Counted from the stretch's first letter, positions 9,218 through 22,073 are shown. The stretch: 64,000 bases of DNA from Pseudomonas taetrolens (GCF_900475285.1 NZ_LS483370.1:4292001-4356000); one strand, 5' to 3'. Made by a program: numbers and translations. The notes: generated by a model not told the origin, from the sequence alone.

Positions 9218-10296
9218 TGAACCAACCCTTGATGATGACAGCGACACAAAAGGCCGGGCCCAGACTCACCGCGCTGGCGGGCGGCCTGATACTGCTGGTA
9301 CTGCTGGCCATGCCGCTGCTGTCGCTGCTGCCCGCCGACAGCCCGTTTCAGGTCTCGGCCTACACGTTGACGCTGGTGGGCAAAATCCTGTGCTACGCCA
9401 TTGTCGCTCTGGCCCTGGACCTGGTCTGGGGTTATGCCGGGCTGTTGTCGCTGGGGCACGGCCTGTTCTTTGCCTTGGGTGGCTATGCGATGGGCATGTA
9501 CCTGATGCGTCAGGCCGCAGGTGATGAGTTGCCCGCCTTCATGACCTTTTTGTCGTGGACTGAACTGCCCTGGTATTGGATCGGGACCGAGCACTTCTGG
9601 TGGGCAATGTGTCTGGTGGTGCTGGCGCCGGGCATGCTGGCGCTGGTGTTCGGCTTTTTCGCCTTTCGTTCGCGGATCAAGGGCGTGTACTTCTCGATCA
9701 TGACTCAGGCCCTGACCTTCGCCGGGATGTTGCTGTTTTTTCGTAACGAAACCGGCTTCGGCGGCAACAACGGCTTCACCCACTTCCGCAGCATTTTGGG
9801 GTTCGGCATCACTGAACCCGGGACCCGCGCCGTGTTGTTTTTAGCCACCGTGCTGTTGCTGGTAAGCAGTCTGTTTCTGGGCTGGCGACTGGCGCGCAGC
9901 AAATTCGGCCGGGTGCTCACCGCGCTGCGTGATGCCGAAAACCGCCTGATGTTCTGCGGTTACGACCCGCGGGGCTTCAAGCTGTTTGTGTGGGTGTTGA
10001 GTGCCGTGCTGTGTGGCTTGGCCGGAGCGTTGTACGTGCCGCAAGTGGGAATCATCAACCCGGGTGAAATGTCGCCCACCAACTCCATTGAAGCCGCCGT
10101 ATGGGTGGCCCTGGGCGGACGCGGCACCTTGATCGGGCCCTTGCTCGGCGCAGGCCTGGTCAATGGCATGAAGAGCTGGTTTACCGTGGCCTTCCCCGAA
10201 TACTGGCTGTTCTTCCTTGGGGCGCTGTTCATCATCGTGACCCTGTACCTGCCCAAGGGCGTGATCGGCCTGCTGAAAAAAAGGGGCGACCAATGA
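9217..10296 (+). CDS. urtC: Urea ABC transporter permease UrtC
   Basis: 359 residues, LivM-type inner-membrane permease with about ten helices. The motifs LALDLVWGYAGLLSLGHGLFFALGGYAMG and AVWVALGGRGTLIGPLLGAGLVN are typical of UrtC. It pairs with UrtB to form the urea channel. Start and stop overlap its neighbours (TGATG at 9215-9219, ATGA at 10293-10296), so translation of the block is coupled. Confidence 0.96.
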   Translation: MNQPLMMTATQKAGPRLTALAGGLILLVLLAMPLLSLLPADSPFQVSAYTLTLVGKILCYAIVALALDLVWGYAGLLSLGHGLFFALGGYAMGMYLMRQAAGDELPAFMTFLSWTELPWYWIGTEHFWWAMCLVVLAPGMLALVFGFFAFRSRIKGVYFSIMTQALTFAGMLLFFRNETGFGGNNGFTHFRSILGFGITEPGTRAVLFLATVLLLVSSLFLGWRLARSKFGRVLTALRDAENRLMFCGYDPRGFKLFVWVLSAVLCGLAGALYVPQVGIINPGEMSPTNSIEAAVWVALGGRGTLIGPLLGAGLVNGMKSWFTVAFPEYWLFFLGALFIIVTLYLPKGVIGLLKKRGDQ

Positions 10297-11141
10297 GAAT
10301 CACACCGACCGCTGAATTCATGCTCGAACCGGTCATGGATGCAGGCAGCAGCCGCGACGCCATCGGCCTGGACCAAAGCGCCGGGCTAGGCCTCAATACC
10401 CGCCATGGCACGATCCTGACCCTGGAAGACATCAGCGTCAGCTTTGACGGCTTCAAGGCGTTGAACAACCTCAACCTGTACATCGGCGTGGGTGAGTTGC
10501 GCTGCATCATTGGCCCCAACGGGGCCGGCAAGACCACGATGATGGACGTGATCACCGGCAAGACCCGCCCCACTGAAGGTCAAGCGTGGTTTGGCGAAAC
10601 CTTCGACCTGAGGCAGATGAGCGAAGTGCAGATCGCCCAGGCCGGGATCGGCCGCAAGTTTCAAAAGCCCACAGTGTTCGAGGCCCTGAGCGTGTTTGAA
10701 AACCTGGAGCTGGCCCAAAAGACCGATAAGTCGGTGTGGGCCAGCCTGCGCGCAAGGCTGACCGGCGAACAGACCGACCGCATCGGCGAGGTGCTCGACA
10801 CCCTCCGCCTGACCCCGTCGGCACAGCGACCGGCCGGGTTGTTGTCCCACGGGCAAAAACAGTTTTTGGAAATCGGCATGCTGCTGGTGCAAGACCCGCA
10901 GCTGTTGCTGCTGGACGAACCGGTCGCGGGCATGACCGACGCTGAAACCGAGTTCACCGCCGAACTGTTCAAACGCCTGGCGGGCAAGCACTCGCTGATG
11001 GTGGTGGAGCATGACATGGGCTTCGTCGGCGCCATCGCCGACCACGTCACCGTGCTGCATCAAGGCAGCGTACTGGCCGAAGGGTCGCTGGAACAGGTGC
11101 AGGCAGATGAGCGGGTGATCGAGGTTTATCTGGGCCGCTGA
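10293..11141 (+). CDS. urtD: Urea ABC transporter ATP-binding protein UrtD
   Basis: 282 residues, LivG-type ATPase: Walker A GPNGAGKTT, signature LLSHGQKQ (the SHGQ form typical of UrtD), Walker B LLLLDEPVAGMTD, and H-loop VVEHDMGF. The frame is open upstream into urtC, but the ATG at 10293 overlaps the urtC stop as ATGA and gives the family length. An N-terminal extension of about 40 residues precedes the ABC fold, as in other UrtD proteins. Confidence 0.95.
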   Translation: MRITPTAEFMLEPVMDAGSSRDAIGLDQSAGLGLNTRHGTILTLEDISVSFDGFKALNNLNLYIGVGELRCIIGPNGAGKTTMMDVITGKTRPTEGQAWFGETFDLRQMSEVQIAQAGIGRKFQKPTVFEALSVFENLELAQKTDKSVWASLRARLTGEQTDRIGEVLDTLRLTPSAQRPAGLLSHGQKQFLEIGMLLVQDPQLLLLDEPVAGMTDAETEFTAELFKRLAGKHSLMVVEHDMGFVGAIADHVTVLHQGSVLAEGSLEQVQADERVIEVYLGR

Positions 11142-11149
11142 TGATCTCT

Positions 11150-11240
11150 ACGACTGCTCCGCAGCCGAACGCGGCCTCGCTCCGCTCGACCGCTGCTGCA
11201 GGCCGTCCGTAGCAGTTGACGAGTGCAACGAGGCTACGTC
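11150..11240. repeat. REP-associated repeat between urtD and urtE
   Basis: The segment GCGGCCTCGCTCCGCTCGACC followed by GCTGCTGCAGG recurs with few changes at 34411-34467, where it abuts a full REP copy. Here it is followed by a short imperfect inverted repeat around CGTAGCAG...GGCTACG. No coding potential was seen in the 141-base urtD-urtE gap. Confidence 0.5.
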
Positions 11241-11282
11241 CGGACACCTTCGAGAAGCCCATAGGCCATAAGGAAACCAACC

Positions 11283-11981
11283 ATGCTTCACGTCAAAAAT
11301 CTGCATCAGTTCTATGGCGGTAGCCACATTCTTCGCGGCCTGTCATTTGAGGTCAGCGTGGGTGAAGTCACGTGCCTGCTCGGGCGCAATGGCGTGGGCA
11401 AAACCACGCTGCTCAAGTGCCTGATGGGTTTGCTGCCGGTCAAAGAAGGCGAAGTGCAATGGGCGGGTCAGGTCATCACCTCGCTTAAACCTCATCAGCG
11501 CGTGCACGCCGGGATCGCTTATGTGCCCCAGGGCCGGGAGATTTTCGGACGCCTGACGGTTGAAGAAAACCTGCTCATGGGCCTGTCGCGCTTCCCGGGG
11601 GCCGAAGCTCGGGAGGTGCCCGCGTTCATCTATGAGCTGTTCCCGGTGTTGCTGCAAATGAAACACCGACGCGGTGGCGACTTGTCCGGTGGCCAGCAAC
11701 AACAACTGGCGATTGGCCGCGCACTGGCCAGCCGGCCTCGCTTGCTGATCCTCGACGAGCCCACCGAAGGTATTCAACCCTCGGTGATCAAGGAGATTGG
11801 CGCCGTGATCAAAATGCTCGCCGCCCGGGGCGACATGGCGATCTTGCTGGTGGAGCAGTTCTACGATTTTGCCGAAGAGCTGGCCGATCAGTACCTGGTG
11901 ATGTCCCGGGGGGAGATCGTGCAGCAAGGCCGTGGAGAAAATATGCAAACAGAGGGTGTACGCGGGCTGGTGACGATTTAA
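11283..11981 (+). CDS. urtE: Urea ABC transporter ATP-binding protein UrtE
   Basis: 232 residues, LivF-type ATPase. It starts MLHVKNLHQFYGGSHILRG, has Walker A GRNGVGKTT, signature LSGGQQQQ and Walker B LLILDEPTEGIQPS. The GIQPS ending of the D-loop region is typical of UrtE rather than LivF. With UrtD it powers urea import. AAGGAAA lies just upstream of the ATG. Confidence 0.96.
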   Translation: MLHVKNLHQFYGGSHILRGLSFEVSVGEVTCLLGRNGVGKTTLLKCLMGLLPVKEGEVQWAGQVITSLKPHQRVHAGIAYVPQGREIFGRLTVEENLLMGLSRFPGAEAREVPAFIYELFPVLLQMKHRRGGDLSGGQQQQLAIGRALASRPRLLILDEPTEGIQPSVIKEIGAVIKMLAARGDMAILLVEQFYDFAEELADQYLVMSRGEIVQQGRGENMQTEGVRGLVTI

Positions 11982-12013
11982 TCTGTGGCCCTGATAAGTG
12001 AAAAGTCCTACCT

Positions 12014-12853
12014 ATGAACCTGCCGGCCAACACCGCGTTGTTCACCCCCAGCTGGGATGCCGAGCTGGAACTGGGCTATGGCCGCTTTGGTGAGAGCACG
12101 CGCCCGACGCTTCGCCGCCATGCCGGTCCGCTGCGGGTGCAAAAGCACCTGTACGCCGAAGGCCCGCAGGTGTGCCAGCACATCATCGTCCACCCCCCGG
12201 GAGGGATCGCCGGCGGTGACCGGCTGAATATTCGCGCCAGCGTCGGCCCCGGGGCCTGGGCGCAACTGACCAGCCCCGGCGCCGCAAAGTGGTACCGCGC
12301 CGCCGGGCCAGCCTATCAAACAGTCGAGCTCAAGGTGGCTGCCGGCGCGACGCTCGAATGGCTGCCACAAGAAACCATCGTCTTCAGCGCAGCCCGGGCC
12401 GAACTCAGTACCCGCATTGAACTGGAAGGCGATGCGCGGCTGTTTTACTGGGACATGGTGGCGCTGGGCCGACAAGCCAGCGATGAACACTTCGACCTCG
12501 GGCACTTTCAATCACAGCTGGATATTCGTCGCGACGGCCGGTTGCTCTGGCATGAGCGCCAGCGCATTGTGGGCGGCGATGGCCTGTTGCACTCGCCTAT
12601 AGGCCTGGATGGCCACCCGGTATTTGCCACGTTGCTGGTGACCGGTGACATCAACCCCGAATTGCTTGAGACCTGCCGCTCGTTGCCCAACCCGGTACGA
12701 GGTGATCTGACCCAATTGCCGGGCCTGCTGGTGGCGCGTTGCCTGGCCGCCGAGGCCTTGCAGGCACGGGGCTGGCTGATTGACCTGTGGCATTTGCTGC
12801 GACCGGCGCTACTGGGCCGAGCGGCGTTGGCGCCAAGAATCTGGAGCACCTGA
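12014..12853 (+). CDS. ureD: Urease accessory protein UreD (UreH)
   Basis: 279 residues of the UreD family: the motifs [26 protein letters not shown] and GAAKWYRA are diagnostic. UreD binds apo-urease first and, with UreF and UreG, makes the tunnel that delivers nickel and CO2 to the UreC active site. Here it heads the urease structural genes, 32 bases after urtE, and most likely shares the urt transcript. Confidence 0.96.
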   Translation: MNLPANTALFTPSWDAELELGYGRFGESTRPTLRRHAGPLRVQKHLYAEGPQVCQHIIVHPPGGIAGGDRLNIRASVGPGAWAQLTSPGAAKWYRAAGPAYQTVELKVAAGATLEWLPQETIVFSAARAELSTRIELEGDARLFYWDMVALGRQASDEHFDLGHFQSQLDIRRDGRLLWHERQRIVGGDGLLHSPIGLDGHPVFATLLVTGDINPELLETCRSLPNPVRGDLTQLPGLLVARCLAAEALQARGWLIDLWHLLRPALLGRAALAPRIWST

Positions 12854-12921
12854 AGCACGGCGCAGGCATCAGCCGCCCGCCCTTCGCACTCTATTTTTTC
12901 TGATTTGAATACGGACCCATC

Positions 12922-13224
12922 ATGGACCTGACACCACGCGAAAAAGACAAGATGCTGATCTTCACTGCCGGCCTGCTGGCCGAACGGCGATTGGCACGCG
13001 GCGTGATTCTCAACTATCCGGAAACCATCGCCTATATTTCGGCCGCCTTGCTCGAAGGTGCCCGTGATGGCCGCACCGTCGCCGACCTGATGCATTACGG
13101 CACCACCCTGCTCACCCGCGAGCAGGTCATGGAAGGTATCCCGGAAATGATCCCCGACATCCAGATCGAAGCCACCTTCCCGGATGGCACCAAGCTGGTC
13201 ACTGTCCATCAACCCATCGCCTGA
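12922..13224 (+). CDS. ureA: Urease subunit gamma
   Basis: 100 residues, exactly the family length. Begins [20 protein letters not shown] and contains [24 protein letters not shown], diagnostic of UreA. It forms the trimeric (alpha-beta-gamma)3 urease with UreB and UreC in the cytoplasm. Two acetyltransferase genes separate it from ureB. Confidence 0.98.
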   Translation: MDLTPREKDKMLIFTAGLLAERRLARGVILNYPETIAYISAALLEGARDGRTVADLMHYGTTLLTREQVMEGIPEMIPDIQIEATFPDGTKLVTVHQPIA

Positions 13225-13233
13225 GGCTGCACC

Positions 13234-14611
<1,378 letters not shown>

Positions 14612-14686
14612 CCCCGACACGAATCGCGAGCGTGCTCACGATGAGATCACTGCGGGCTGGATCGAATTAATTTTTGGGAATAAACG

Positions 14687-16387
14687 ATGAAGATTTCTCG
14701 CCAGGCTTACGCCGATATGTTCGGCCCCACTGTGGGTGACAAGGTGCGGCTGGCCGATACCGAACTGTGGATCGAAGTCGAACAGGACTTCACCACCTAT
14801 GGTGAAGAAGTGAAATTTGGTGGCGGCAAGGTGATTCGCGATGGCATGGGCCAAAGCCAGTTGCTCGCCAGCGAAGTCGTCGACACGTTGATTACCAACG
14901 CACTGATCGTCGATCACTGGGGGATTGTCAAAGCGGATGTGGGGCTTAAAAACGGGCGGATTCATGCCATCGGCAAAGCCGGCAACCCGGATATCCAGCC
15001 CAACGTGACCATCGCCATCGGCGCCAGCACCGAGGTTATTGCCGGCGAAGGCATGATCCTGACCGCAGGCGGGATCGACACCCATATTCATTTCATCTGC
15101 CCGCAGCAGATCGAAGAAGCACTGATGAGCGGCGTAACCACCATGATTGGTGGTGGTACCGGCCCGGCAACAGGCACCAATGCCACCACCTGCACCTCCG
15201 GCCCGTGGCATATAGCGCGCATGCTGCAGGCCGCCGATGCGTTCCCGATGAACATGGGATTCACCGGTAAAGGCAACGCCAGCCTGCCTCAACCGCTGAT
15301 CGAACAGGTCGAGGCCGGGGCCATCGGCCTCAAGCTGCATGAAGACTGGGGCACCACCCCGGCCTCCATCGACAACTGCCTGAGCGTTGCCGACCGGTAT
15401 GACGTACAAGTGGCGATTCACAGCGACACCCTGAACGAGTCGGGTTTTGTCGAAACCACCCTAGCCGCCTTCAAAGGCCGCACCATCCACACCTATCACA
15501 CCGAAGGTGCCGGTGGCGGGCATGCGCCGGACATCATCAAGGCCTGCGGCCTGGCCAACGTACTGCCGAGTTCGACCAACCCGACCCGGCCCTTTACCCG
15601 CAATACCATCGACGAACACCTCGACATGTTGATGGTCTGTCACCACCTTGACCCCAGCATTGCCGAAGACGTGGCCTTCGCTGAGAGCCGCATTCGCCGC
15701 GAAACCATTGCCGCCGAAGACATCCTGCACGATCTGGGCGCTTTTTCGATGATCAGCTCCGACAGCCAGGCAATGGGCCGCGTGGGTGAAGTCATTACCC
15801 GTACGTGGCAAACCGCCGACAAAATGAAGAAACAGCGTGGCCCGCTGCCCGAAGACAGCCCGGGCAACGACAACTTCCGCGCCAGGCGCTACATTGCCAA
15901 ATACACCATCAACCCGGCCATTACCCACGGTGTAAGCCACGAAGTGGGCTCGATCGAGGTGGGTAAATGGGCCGATCTGGTGCTGTGGCGCCCGGCGTTT
16001 TTCGGGGTCAAGCCGACGCTGATTCTCAAGGGCGGGGCGATTGCCGCCAGCCTGATGGGGGACGCCAATGCGTCCATTCCGACCCCCCAGCCGGTTCACT
16101 ATCGCCCCATGTTCGCCAGCTATGGCGGATCGCGCCACGCCACCTGCCTGACGTTCATCAGCCAGGCCGCCGCGGATGCCGGAGTGCCTGATACCCTCGG
16201 TTTGAAAAAGCAAATCGCGGTGGTCAAAGGCTGTCGTGACGTGCAAAAAACCGACCTGATCCACAACAGCTACTTGCCGGTGATCGACGTCGACCCGCAG
16301 ACCTACCAGGTCAAGGCCGATGGCATTTTGCTGTGGTGCGAGCCGGCCGATGTACTGCCGATGGCGCAACGTTACTTCCTGTTTTGA
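14687..16387 (+). CDS. ureC: Urease subunit alpha (catalytic)
   Basis: 566 residues, standard length. The dinickel site is intact: H133 and H135 (DTHIHF), the lysine to be carbamylated K216 (GLKLHEDWG), H245, H271 and D359 (SSDSQAM), with the mobile-flap C318-H319 in MVCHHLD. It hydrolyses urea to ammonia and carbamate. GGGAA lies 7 bases before the ATG. The last 16 bases overlap the 3' end of the convergent toxin-like gene. Confidence 0.99.
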   Translation: MKISRQAYADMFGPTVGDKVRLADTELWIEVEQDFTTYGEEVKFGGGKVIRDGMGQSQLLASEVVDTLITNALIVDHWGIVKADVGLKNGRIHAIGKAGNPDIQPNVTIAIGASTEVIAGEGMILTAGGIDTHIHFICPQQIEEALMSGVTTMIGGGTGPATGTNATTCTSGPWHIARMLQAADAFPMNMGFTGKGNASLPQPLIEQVEAGAIGLKLHEDWGTTPASIDNCLSVADRYDVQVAIHSDTLNESGFVETTLAAFKGRTIHTYHTEGAGGGHAPDIIKACGLANVLPSSTNPTRPFTRNTIDEHLDMLMVCHHLDPSIAEDVAFAESRIRRETIAAEDILHDLGAFSMISSDSQAMGRVGEVITRTWQTADKMKKQRGPLPEDSPGNDNFRARRYIAKYTINPAITHGVSHEVGSIEVGKWADLVLWRPAFFGVKPTLILKGGAIAASLMGDANASIPTPQPVHYRPMFASYGGSRHATCLTFISQAAADAGVPDTLGLKKQIAVVKGCRDVQKTDLIHNSYLPVIDVDPQTYQVKADGILLWCEPADVLPMAQRYFLF

Positions 16388-19300
16388 TAGCGCTCGCCGG
16401 ACAGTGAGTGGTCGGGGAACTGAGACCAGTCCCCGCTCAGCGTTGCATCCGTCAATGTCGTCAGTAGCTGCTTGTGCTCGTCATCAATCTGACGGACACC
16501 GGCCGCATACTCGGCATCGGTCATGACCCGACCGAGGGGCAGTGCACTGAGGGGCTCGCCCAGTACTGCACCTGCCTGTTCAATCTGCCGACGCAACCCG
16601 ACTTTCTGCACCTCGGACAACGCCACGCCTTCAACCCAGGCCTGTTGCGCGGTCTGCAGATCGGTCAACGCCTCCAGCTTGGCTTTTAGCCTGTCGAAAT
16701 CCGAACGGTGGGCGCCTTCAAGGAATTCGACCCAGCGCGGCTGATCGAGCAATTGATTGCGCAGGCCCTCACCTTGCTCCAGCGCCAGCACTTGCTCATA
16801 GGCGCTCTCCAGCATCGCCGGTGTCACTTCGGGTTCAGCAAACATCATGCTGGGAGACTGCCACGGCAAATCCAGCCGCTGGGCCAGATGAGTGGTGTAG
16901 GTCAGGTAGATTTCCACTTCATCGATGTCTTGCAACAGCACACCATTGGCATCGTAGTGATCGACACGCCGGGGAGTATCGCCCGAGTTGTATTTGTACT
17001 CGGGGTGCTTGCGGCCCAAGGCTTCCAGCTCATGCACCCGTGCCCGGGCAATGCGCCCCAACTGATCGAGCCGGGCCTTGCCTTTGGCGAGGTCGAGTAC
17101 TTCGAGCTTGACCAGCCACGCCTTCGGCGCCTGGTAAGCCTCGTACCACATCACCTCGACCCCCATCGCATTGAAGAGCTGTGCGCCGGCATCAATGCAG
17201 GTAAAAGGCGCCTGAGCCATCTCGAAGAGTTTGTCTCGAAGGTCCGGGCTTTCGTCCATGGCTGTCAGCATGCGCCAGACCTTGGCTTTCATGTCGGCAT
17301 TGAAGCTCACGGAACCGGAGCGATACCTCATGTGTTCCGCCTGGTCGCTGAGGACCTCGAAAAACGGTTCCGAACCTGCCGCGAACTCAACACGGTTCCA
17401 CAACGCTTGCCTGGAAGCAGCCTCTTCGGCGGACAGTCCTTCGACCCAGTGCCGGCTGTCGTTAGCCAGGCCCCGTGCTCTTTGGCGGGCAGGGTCGACC
17501 CCTACTGATTCGCGATACAGGTTTATTTTTTCGTTCACCTCATCCGAAACCCGTTGCGCGCTGATGCTGGTTCGCCCCAGCAAGCGAGCCTTGTCAGAAC
17601 CCGGTGCCACATCGGGGATCCGGGTCAGTGGGTTATCTTCGAGCAACAGTAAAAAGTCGCGGGGTCGGGGATGAGCAAAAAGCCCGGTTGGCCAAGCGTC
17701 AAGCCCGCAATTGTTGAGCGAAATAGCCCTGAGCCGGGGCATGCGGCTCAAATCGGGCGACATCCCGAGTGGTGAATCATCCAGCCCCAGCATCACCATG
17801 CGGGTCATGCCCTTTAGCTGCTCGACGGACTCAGGGGTTAGCGTGATGTTGTTCACCATCAGATCAAGCACTTCCAGTTGCGGCATCCGTGTGATGGCCG
17901 CCGGAAAGCGAGTCAGTCGATTGGCACTGAGATCCAGCGATTGCAATTTCGGGAAACTGGAAAGAAAGCGGTCAATGGCATCCGTGGCCCCCGTTTGCGA
18001 CAACTCGACCCGGGTGACATGAGAGAAATCTGCCGTCAACGGTGGCAGGCTTTCCAGCACGGGGCCCATGCCTTCGCCTTCGATTTGCAGCGTCTGGCCA
18101 ATATACCGCCCGGCACGATCCAGATTCATCGGACCGGCCCGACGCCACACCTGCTTGAGCCGATCGCTGATGTAATGCCTGGCCCGCAATACCGGAATCT
18201 GGGTGTCCGTCGGACCGCCCCGCAAAGGCACACCATCGACAGGGGATGAAATCCATCGGTTGAGGGTCATGCCCAACTGGGTGAAATCATCTTCAAGTGC
18301 CTTGATCCTGGCCGATGCAGTGATCCCGAATGAGCTTAATGCATCAGATATCTCATCCGCGCTGGCGTAAGGATAAAGCCGCTCATACCGGGACCTGAGC
18401 ATCTCTTGCGGACCGTAGGTACCGGTGGCCCGCCGGCCACTGAGCGGGTACCCCAGCCGGCCATCGGGTAACCGCTCGGGGGGCAGGAAAAACGGCCGGC
18501 TCTCGGCCCGGATGTTCAGTAGGGGCCGCAGGCGCTCCCGGGGTAACGCGTGTTGTTGAATGCTCCGTTGCAACGCCGACCCCTGACCCACGTGGGGTAA
18601 CTTTACCAATGCCCTATACCGGTCCGGCAAAGCATGCTGCAGGCTGCGATACAGGTCATCAGCGCCATGCAACGCCTGACCCTGTGCATCCTGCGCCAGG
18701 TATTGACCATCCCCGATACGCACCAGCACCTTGCGATCCCCCGCATTCAGGGGGCCAAAACTGGCCCTCAGCTCACCACTAAAGTGATCGTTGCGCACTT
18801 CAATACGCAGATCGTCCTCCCAACCCGGCAAGGTTTCGAGGGAGTTCAGAGCCAGGGCTTCGGTGTCTACTGTGACCAGGCTGTCCATGTACAGCCCCCG
18901 ATAAGCAGAAAACAGCTGCGCCTCACGCTGCAGAATACGGGCTGATTGCATCAGCCGTTCGGGGCCTTTGCCGCTGTCAAGCAGTTCAAGTTCGCTGGCG
19001 CTGGCATCCGTCGCCAGCCGGCGTGCAATCGATGTGGGCAGTTTCGGAAACACGCGCTTCAGCCACTCCATCGAGGTACGCAACGGGTCGTTGGCCGGCA
19101 TGACGCCTTCAGAAAGGCTGTCAAACACACGCTGGATATTTTTTTCCATCAGCGCGCTCAGGTGCTCTTTGAACAGTTCAAGGCGTTCATCACGCTGAAA
19201 AGGCACACGCTCACCCAGCAGGTCTTCGAGTTGTTGCTGAGTCAGTGCGTCCACAACACGTCCCGGTAACTCGCCGTTCATCAGTTGTGCCCGGTTGATG

Positions 19301-21579
19301 TGGATAATGTCGTTGCCGGACGCTTGTGCATTGCCGAATCGAGCACCCGGTAGTGAAGGTGCCGGCAAGTCGAAAACCTCGATGGCCTTGCTCGCAGGCC
19401 AGCCCGCCAGCTCCGGGGTAAAGGCTGCGGAATAGCCGCACAGTTCACTGGAGAGACGCCCTGCCCTGACCTCGGCGACCACGGTTTTGGCTTTGGCATA
19501 CGCCTTGAATTGCCAAATGCTGTCGGCCAGAAGTACGGGGGTCGGCTCGTTCTCGACATACATGCGACGCAAATCGTCTTCATGAACGCCGCTGACCTGC
19601 AGCACCTGCTCGAGTTCGCTGTCGCTCATCCCCACGACCGATGCACCCAGCCGGCGCATCAGGGTACGACGCGGCCACAACTTGGGCTGCTCCCCTTCAT
19701 GCACCCACACGCCGTGGCCGTTGTGCCGGAACTCGGGCTCATAAGCCTCCACGCGGCGGGGATGCAACGCACGATATTGCCCGGAGGCCGGATCTTGCCT
19801 GAGTACGTAGTGCTTGCCTTCATGCACCAGCACTTCACGATTGTTGTGCGTGTGCAGACCGATCTCATTGGGCACTGATTGAGGCGCCAGGGTGATCGGG
19901 TGTTCATAGCTTTCAAGGTCCGGCTTCCATAACCGTTGCTCACCACCCGGCAATGCCACTCGCTTGAGCTGCTCGATCACTGGCGACACACCGCGCACCA
20001 CCGCAGCGCCCGCCGCCAGCATCGCCAGGTTTTCCAGGACATCGCCGATGTGCCCCCAGGCCGCCTCCCGGTCGCCGTCGCTCCATTCGATACAGCCTTC
20101 AATGGTTTCGTACAGCAGTTGCCCGGCCATCACCGTCAACATCACATCACCCAGTGGCGGCACCGCCATTGCCACCAGGTTGACTGCAAACAAGCCGATA
20201 TTCAGGTAGTGCGAAAGCCGTGCAGAGCGGTTGGCGGCATCGGTGTCCGCCGTGGACAGGGCCATGTGACGGGCATTGTTGAACAGAGTGCTGCGCATGT
20301 CATCGAACAACTTGCCCCATATTTCGACGTCGAACCACACCCGATCCTCGCTCATGGTACAAATTTCAAGGTTGATCCCGGGGTCGTCTGCCTGGACCCG
20401 CCGCGTGTGGTATTCGGGCTGGGGCAATAACAGCACCGGTCTTAGTGACAGGGCCCAGCCCAGCCACCAGGGGTGCTCCGGCGCATCCGTCACCAGCATG
20501 GTCAGGCGCCTGTAGTAATAGGGACGGTCCTTTTGTTGAATGAACCGGCTCAGAAACAACTGATAAGGCGTAAGGCCGACTTGCCTCAATGACGTGGAAC
20601 GGGTCATCAGCTTGCGCAGCATTTCGTCGCGGAAATCGGAAAAGCTCGCGTAGCGCTTGAGCGGGTGCTCGGGATCGCCCGGGATCCAGACCACCATTGC
20701 CCCCGCGTAGTGACCCTCGACACTGAGTTCGAAGACCACACAGCCCTTGAGCGATAGCCCCATCACACAAGGATAGCGATACCAGAGTTGTTGCTCGCCC
20801 AGCTTGATCTGACGCTCACCGTCCACCACCCGCATCATCAGGGCATGAGTGGCGATGTCGATATCGCCCTTGAGCAAAGCTGTTTGCGCATCGACCTTGA
20901 GCAACGCTTGCCGGTGGCTGATGTAGCGGTGGCGCAGGACTTCCCGGGACAGCACACTTTCAGGGTCGAGCCAGGTGCCGAGTTCCTGCTGGTACTGGTG
21001 ACCGATATCCAGCGTTCGGCACAACGAGGTGAACACATCGAGTGTGAGTGAGGTCTGGTACGGCTCGAAGCGCCCGAATTCGTCCGGTCGGGTAATGAAT
21101 CCCGAATTCTCGCCAAAGTAGCCGGCCTCGGTTTCGGGTTGTTCGAAGTTGTGCAACGCTGCCTGAAGCAATGACATGCTTTTGACACTGAACCCGCCTG
21201 AACCGACACCAAACGCGTCGACCGTCGGTGCGTAGAGCCGGACAAAGACCTCGTTGACCGGGAGCCTGTACCCGGCACTTTCCAGCGCCTGCTCGAGCAA
21301 GGGTTGCGCAAAGGCGTTCAGCTCCGGGATTTTGCTCAGGTAACTGTCCAGCTTGTTCAGTGCCTGGCCGCAGGTCTGGTTCAGCGTCTTGAGCGTGTCT
21401 TTTTGTGCCGTTGATGCGCGTGCATACCAGTCGGGAATCTGCGGGCGGATTGCCGTCAGCGCGGCACGTCGCTCTGGCGCAGCCTCGACCATATACGGGG
21501 GGATGGCGCTCTGGATGAGGTCGTAGTGGCGTCCGTGTTCAATGGGGATTAAAGCGGGGTAAGTCGTAGCCTCGGGCAT
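16372..21579 (-). CDS. Dermonecrotic-toxin-like protein with leucine-rich repeats and NEL-type E3 ubiquitin ligase domain
   Basis: 1735 residues, no signal peptide. Residues about 40-1000 form a DUF6543/dermonecrotic-toxin N-terminal scaffold, with landmarks [47 protein letters not shown] and a hydrophobic helical segment at 459-530. Residues about 1181-1322 are leucine-rich repeats ([29 protein letters not shown]). Residues about 1360-1735 match the NEL domain of IpaH/SspH ligases, with the CxD catalytic motif C1461-I-D in [16 protein letters not shown] (codon 17197-17199). AAGGA precedes the ATG at 21579. NEL ligases modify eukaryotic host proteins; the delivery route is not visible. No immunity-like gene is adjacent. 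The paralogue at 55122-59138 shares the N-terminal scaffold. Confidence 0.9.
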   Translation of the reverse strand: MPEATTYPALIPIEHGRHYDLIQSAIPPYMVEAAPERRAALTAIRPQIPDWYARASTAQKDTLKTLNQTCGQALNKLDSYLSKIPELNAFAQPLLEQALESAGYRLPVNEVFVRLYAPTVDAFGVGSGGFSVKSMSLLQAALHNFEQPETEAGYFGENSGFITRPDEFGRFEPYQTSLTLDVFTSLCRTLDIGHQYQQELGTWLDPESVLSREVLRHRYISHRQALLKVDAQTALLKGDIDIATHALMMRVVDGERQIKLGEQQLWYRYPCVMGLSLKGCVVFELSVEGHYAGAMVVWIPGDPEHPLKRYASFSDFRDEMLRKLMTRSTSLRQVGLTPYQLFLSRFIQQKDRPYYYRRLTMLVTDAPEHPWWLGWALSLRPVLLLPQPEYHTRRVQADDPGINLEICTMSEDRVWFDVEIWGKLFDDMRSTLFNNARHMALSTADTDAANRSARLSHYLNIGLFAVNLVAMAVPPLGDVMLTVMAGQLLYETIEGCIEWSDGDREAAWGHIGDVLENLAMLAAGAAVVRGVSPVIEQLKRVALPGGEQRLWKPDLESYEHPITLAPQSVPNEIGLHTHNNREVLVHEGKHYVLRQDPASGQYRALHPRRVEAYEPEFRHNGHGVWVHEGEQPKLWPRRTLMRRLGASVVGMSDSELEQVLQVSGVHEDDLRRMYVENEPTPVLLADSIWQFKAYAKAKTVVAEVRAGRLSSELCGYSAAFTPELAGWPASKAIEVFDLPAPSLPGARFGNAQASGNDIIHINRAQLMNGELPGRVVDALTQQQLEDLLGERVPFQRDERLELFKEHLSALMEKNIQRVFDSLSEGVMPANDPLRTSMEWLKRVFPKLPTSIARRLATDASASELELLDSGKGPERLMQSARILQREAQLFSAYRGLYMDSLVTVDTEALALNSLETLPGWEDDLRIEVRNDHFSGELRASFGPLNAGDRKVLVRIGDGQYLAQDAQGQALHGADDLYRSLQHALPDRYRALVKLPHVGQGSALQRSIQQHALPRERLRPLLNIRAESRPFFLPPERLPDGRLGYPLSGRRATGTYGPQEMLRSRYERLYPYASADEISDALSSFGITASARIKALEDDFTQLGMTLNRWISSPVDGVPLRGGPTDTQIPVLRARHYISDRLKQVWRRAGPMNLDRAGRYIGQTLQIEGEGMGPVLESLPPLTADFSHVTRVELSQTGATDAIDRFLSSFPKLQSLDLSANRLTRFPAAITRMPQLEVLDLMVNNITLTPESVEQLKGMTRMVMLGLDDSPLGMSPDLSRMPRLRAISLNNCGLDAWPTGLFAHPRPRDFLLLLEDNPLTRIPDVAPGSDKARLLGRTSISAQRVSDEVNEKINLYRESVGVDPARQRARGLANDSRHWVEGLSAEEAASRQALWNRVEFAAGSEPFFEVLSDQAEHMRYRSGSVSFNADMKAKVWRMLTAMDESPDLRDKLFEMAQAPFTCIDAGAQLFNAMGVEVMWYEAYQAPKAWLVKLEVLDLAKGKARLDQLGRIARARVHELEALGRKHPEYKYNSGDTPRRVDHYDANGVLLQDIDEVEIYLTYTTHLAQRLDLPWQSPSMMFAEPEVTPAMLESAYEQVLALEQGEGLRNQLLDQPRWVEFLEGAHRSDFDRLKAKLEALTDLQTAQQAWVEGVALSEVQKVGLRRQIEQAGAVLGEPLSALPLGRVMTDAEYAAGVRQIDDEHKQLLTTLTDATLSGDWSQFPDHSLSGERYQNRK

Positions 21580-21705
21580 CGTTCAGTCCTTGATAAATGA
21601 TGGGGTCATCAGCTTATCGAGGAGGCCTTGGGCTAAAGGGGTATATAGATAGTGCCTGGTCAGGCCAGTGCAATCATGCCGCATGCAGCGGGCTCACGAG
21701 GGTCG

Positions 21706-21737
21706 CCATGCGTTGATTCGGACGAATCAACGCATGG
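21706..21737. promoter_or_regulatory. Perfect 15-bp inverted repeat
   Basis: CCATGCGTTGATTCG (21706-21720) and CGAATCAACGCATGG (21723-21737) are exact inverted repeats 2 bases apart. The element lies between the start of the NEL-toxin gene and the end of cbpM, both on the minus strand. No T-run follows on either strand, so it is not a typical intrinsic terminator. It may be an operator, or an mRNA-end hairpin for the cbpAM transcript. Confidence 0.6.
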
Positions 21738-21768
21738 TCATCGCAAACTCGCGGGGGCCGGGGTCAAG

Positions 21769-22071
21769 CTATTCGACGAAGCGCCCCAACTGCTGTTTGA
21801 GCCGCTGATTTTCGGCCCGCAGTTGCTGCAACTCTTCGAGCAGTTCCAGTGCCAGGGCGACACCTTCCCACTCCATCTTCAAATCATCACGCAGCTTGGC
21901 TGCACGCCTTGCAATCATCAGCTCGTAATCTTCAAAACGCCACACGTCCGGCGTGCGGCCCTGAGGCTCGATAATTCCGTGTTCGACAATCTCTATCACG
22001 TAGGTGGCCGGGATATTGGCCTCCTCGCAGAACCTTTCCATGTCCAGCTGAACGATCAGGGTGCTGCTCAT
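21769..22071 (-). CDS. cbpM: Chaperone modulatory protein CbpM
   Basis: 100 residues with a MerR-like helical N-terminus (DMERFCEEANIPATYVIEIVEHGIIEPQG) and a C-terminal coiled coil (LALELLEELQQLRAENQRLKQ). CbpM binds the J domain of CbpA and inhibits it. It begins 2 bases after the cbpA stop, as in other cbpAM operons. Confidence 0.93.
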   Translation of the reverse strand: MSSTLIVQLDMERFCEEANIPATYVIEIVEHGIIEPQGRTPDVWRFEDYELMIARRAAKLRDDLKMEWEGVALALELLEELQQLRAENQRLKQQLGRFVE

Positions 22072-22073
22072 GA

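Noticed and set aside
16372..21579. Bacterial-competition polymorphic toxin with immunity gene
   Set aside because: No small gene follows or precedes either giant protein that could be an immunity partner, and the warheads are of eukaryote-directed types.
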